Positions 63,516 through 64,000 of a DNA stretch of 64,000 nt are shown in pieces. Positions within the stretch are counted from its first letter, which is position 1. Every line of letters begins with the position of its first letter. The position numbers and the translations under genes are program-made. The DNA is taken from contig JANRIQ010000032.1 of the NCBI GenBank assembly GCA_033764775.1, forward strand, positions 116,791-180,790. Direction: 5' to 3'. The DNA comes from JAWXCE01 sp033764775. Lineage in GTDB: Bacteria; Pseudomonadota; Alphaproteobacteria; Rhizobiales; Rhodomicrobiaceae. The notes beneath the pieces are model-generated. The model saw nothing but the letters and a program-made list of their open reading frames with translations, made no database searches and had not been told where the DNA came from.

Positions 63516-64000
63516 ATGGGAACGCACGCGCACGCTGAGGGTCACGAAAACCACTATCCGGGCTTCGTCTCGCGCTGGTTGTTTTCGACCAACCACAAAG
63601 ACATCGGCACGCTTTATCTGATCTTCGCCATCATCGCCGGCCTTGTCGGCGGCGTCCTCTCGATCGGCATCCGGCTGGAGCTGCAGGAGCCGGGCATGCA
63701 GTATTTCGCTAACGGGCACGGCTACAACGTGTTTGTGACCGGCCACGGCGTCATCATGATCTTCTTCATGGTCATGCCAGCGATGATCGGCGGGTTCGGC
63801 AACTGGTTCGTGCCCCTGATGATCGGCGCGCCGGACATGGCGTTCCCGCGGATGAACAACATCTCGTTTTGGCTGCTCCCGGCGTCGTTCACCCTGCTGA
63901 TCATGTCGCTCTTCGTCGAAGGCCCCCCGGGCGGCCTCGGCTTCGGCGGCGGCTGGACGATGTACACGCCGCTTTCAACGGACGGCCACCCCGGCCCCGC
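63516..64000 (+). CDS. ctaD: Cytochrome c oxidase subunit I (3' end outside window)
   Basis: Catalytic haem-copper subunit; about 161 residues are present. It starts HAHAEGHENHYP and has the first helices STNHKDIGTLYLIF, the low-spin haem His in FVTGHGVIMIFFMVMPAMIGGFGNW, and MNNISFWLLP. ATG 63516, 22 bases after ctaC with AAGGAAA upstream. Confidence 0.97.
   Translation, partial: MGTHAHAEGHENHYPGFVSRWLFSTNHKDIGTLYLIFAIIAGLVGGVLSIGIRLELQEPGMQYFANGHGYNVFVTGHGVIMIFFMVMPAMIGGFGNWFVPLMIGAPDMAFPRMNNISFWLLPASFTLLIMSLFVEGPPGGLGFGGGWTMYTPLSTDGHPGP

Overview
The window is a GC-rich alphaproteobacterial chromosome segment with no rRNA, tRNA, CRISPR array or insertion sequence that I could find. Gene content and order point to the order Hyphomicrobiales (Rhizobiales). 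The supporting runs are the tol-pal block with cpoB, tilS and ftsH; cysQ-DUF4170-DUF374/waaA-lpxK facing DUF2093 and xseA; ubiA back to back with rsmE-gshA; TIGR02301; and ctaC-ctaD. This placement rests on synteny and family recognition, not on a database search, and I do not name a genus.

Layout: 1-10.7 kb is one long minus-strand envelope block (ruvB, ybgC, tolQRAB, two unrecognised tiny lipoproteins, pal, cpoB, tilS, truncated ftsH). 10.8-23.8 kb is mixed accessory and metabolic DNA: a Uma2 nuclease, an NmrA/HxlR divergent pair, an outer-membrane barrel, a methyltransferase, a patatin/bdhA pair, a small trimeric-autotransporter-like protein, SDR, TerB and LysE genes. 23.9-29.3 kb holds a PQQ-type sugar dehydrogenase, a dihydroorotase, ygfZ, a Rid protein, tag and a MazE-like/Doc toxin-antitoxin pair. 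29.4-39.7 kb is a plus-strand run ileS-lspA-lipoprotein-M16-M16-pgi-mutL. 39.7-45.3 kb has RNA modification genes (rsmD, rluB, tadA), a second Uma2 gene and unknowns. 45.3-46.2 kb is a markedly AT-rich solitary CobT-like VWA gene. 46.2-57.7 kb carries purD, xseA and the lipid A/Kdo, ubiquinone and glutathione genes. 57.7-61.7 kb carries a DUF937 gene, a frameshifted MATE transporter and two adjacent genes sharing a four-cysteine repeat. The window ends with ialB and the start of the cytochrome oxidase operon.

Much of the region serves the cell envelope: the Tol-Pal machine, lipoprotein maturation (lspA), Kdo transfer and lipid A phosphorylation, M16 proteases and several secreted or outer-membrane proteins. 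The features I think most deserve follow-up are the CX18CX17CX20-21C repeat family, the two tandem 39- and 42-residue lipoproteins between tolB and pal, the AT-rich CobT-like gene, the DUF374-WaaA fusion, and an ileS gene with both a low-GC patch in its editing domain and a degenerate C-terminal zinc finger.
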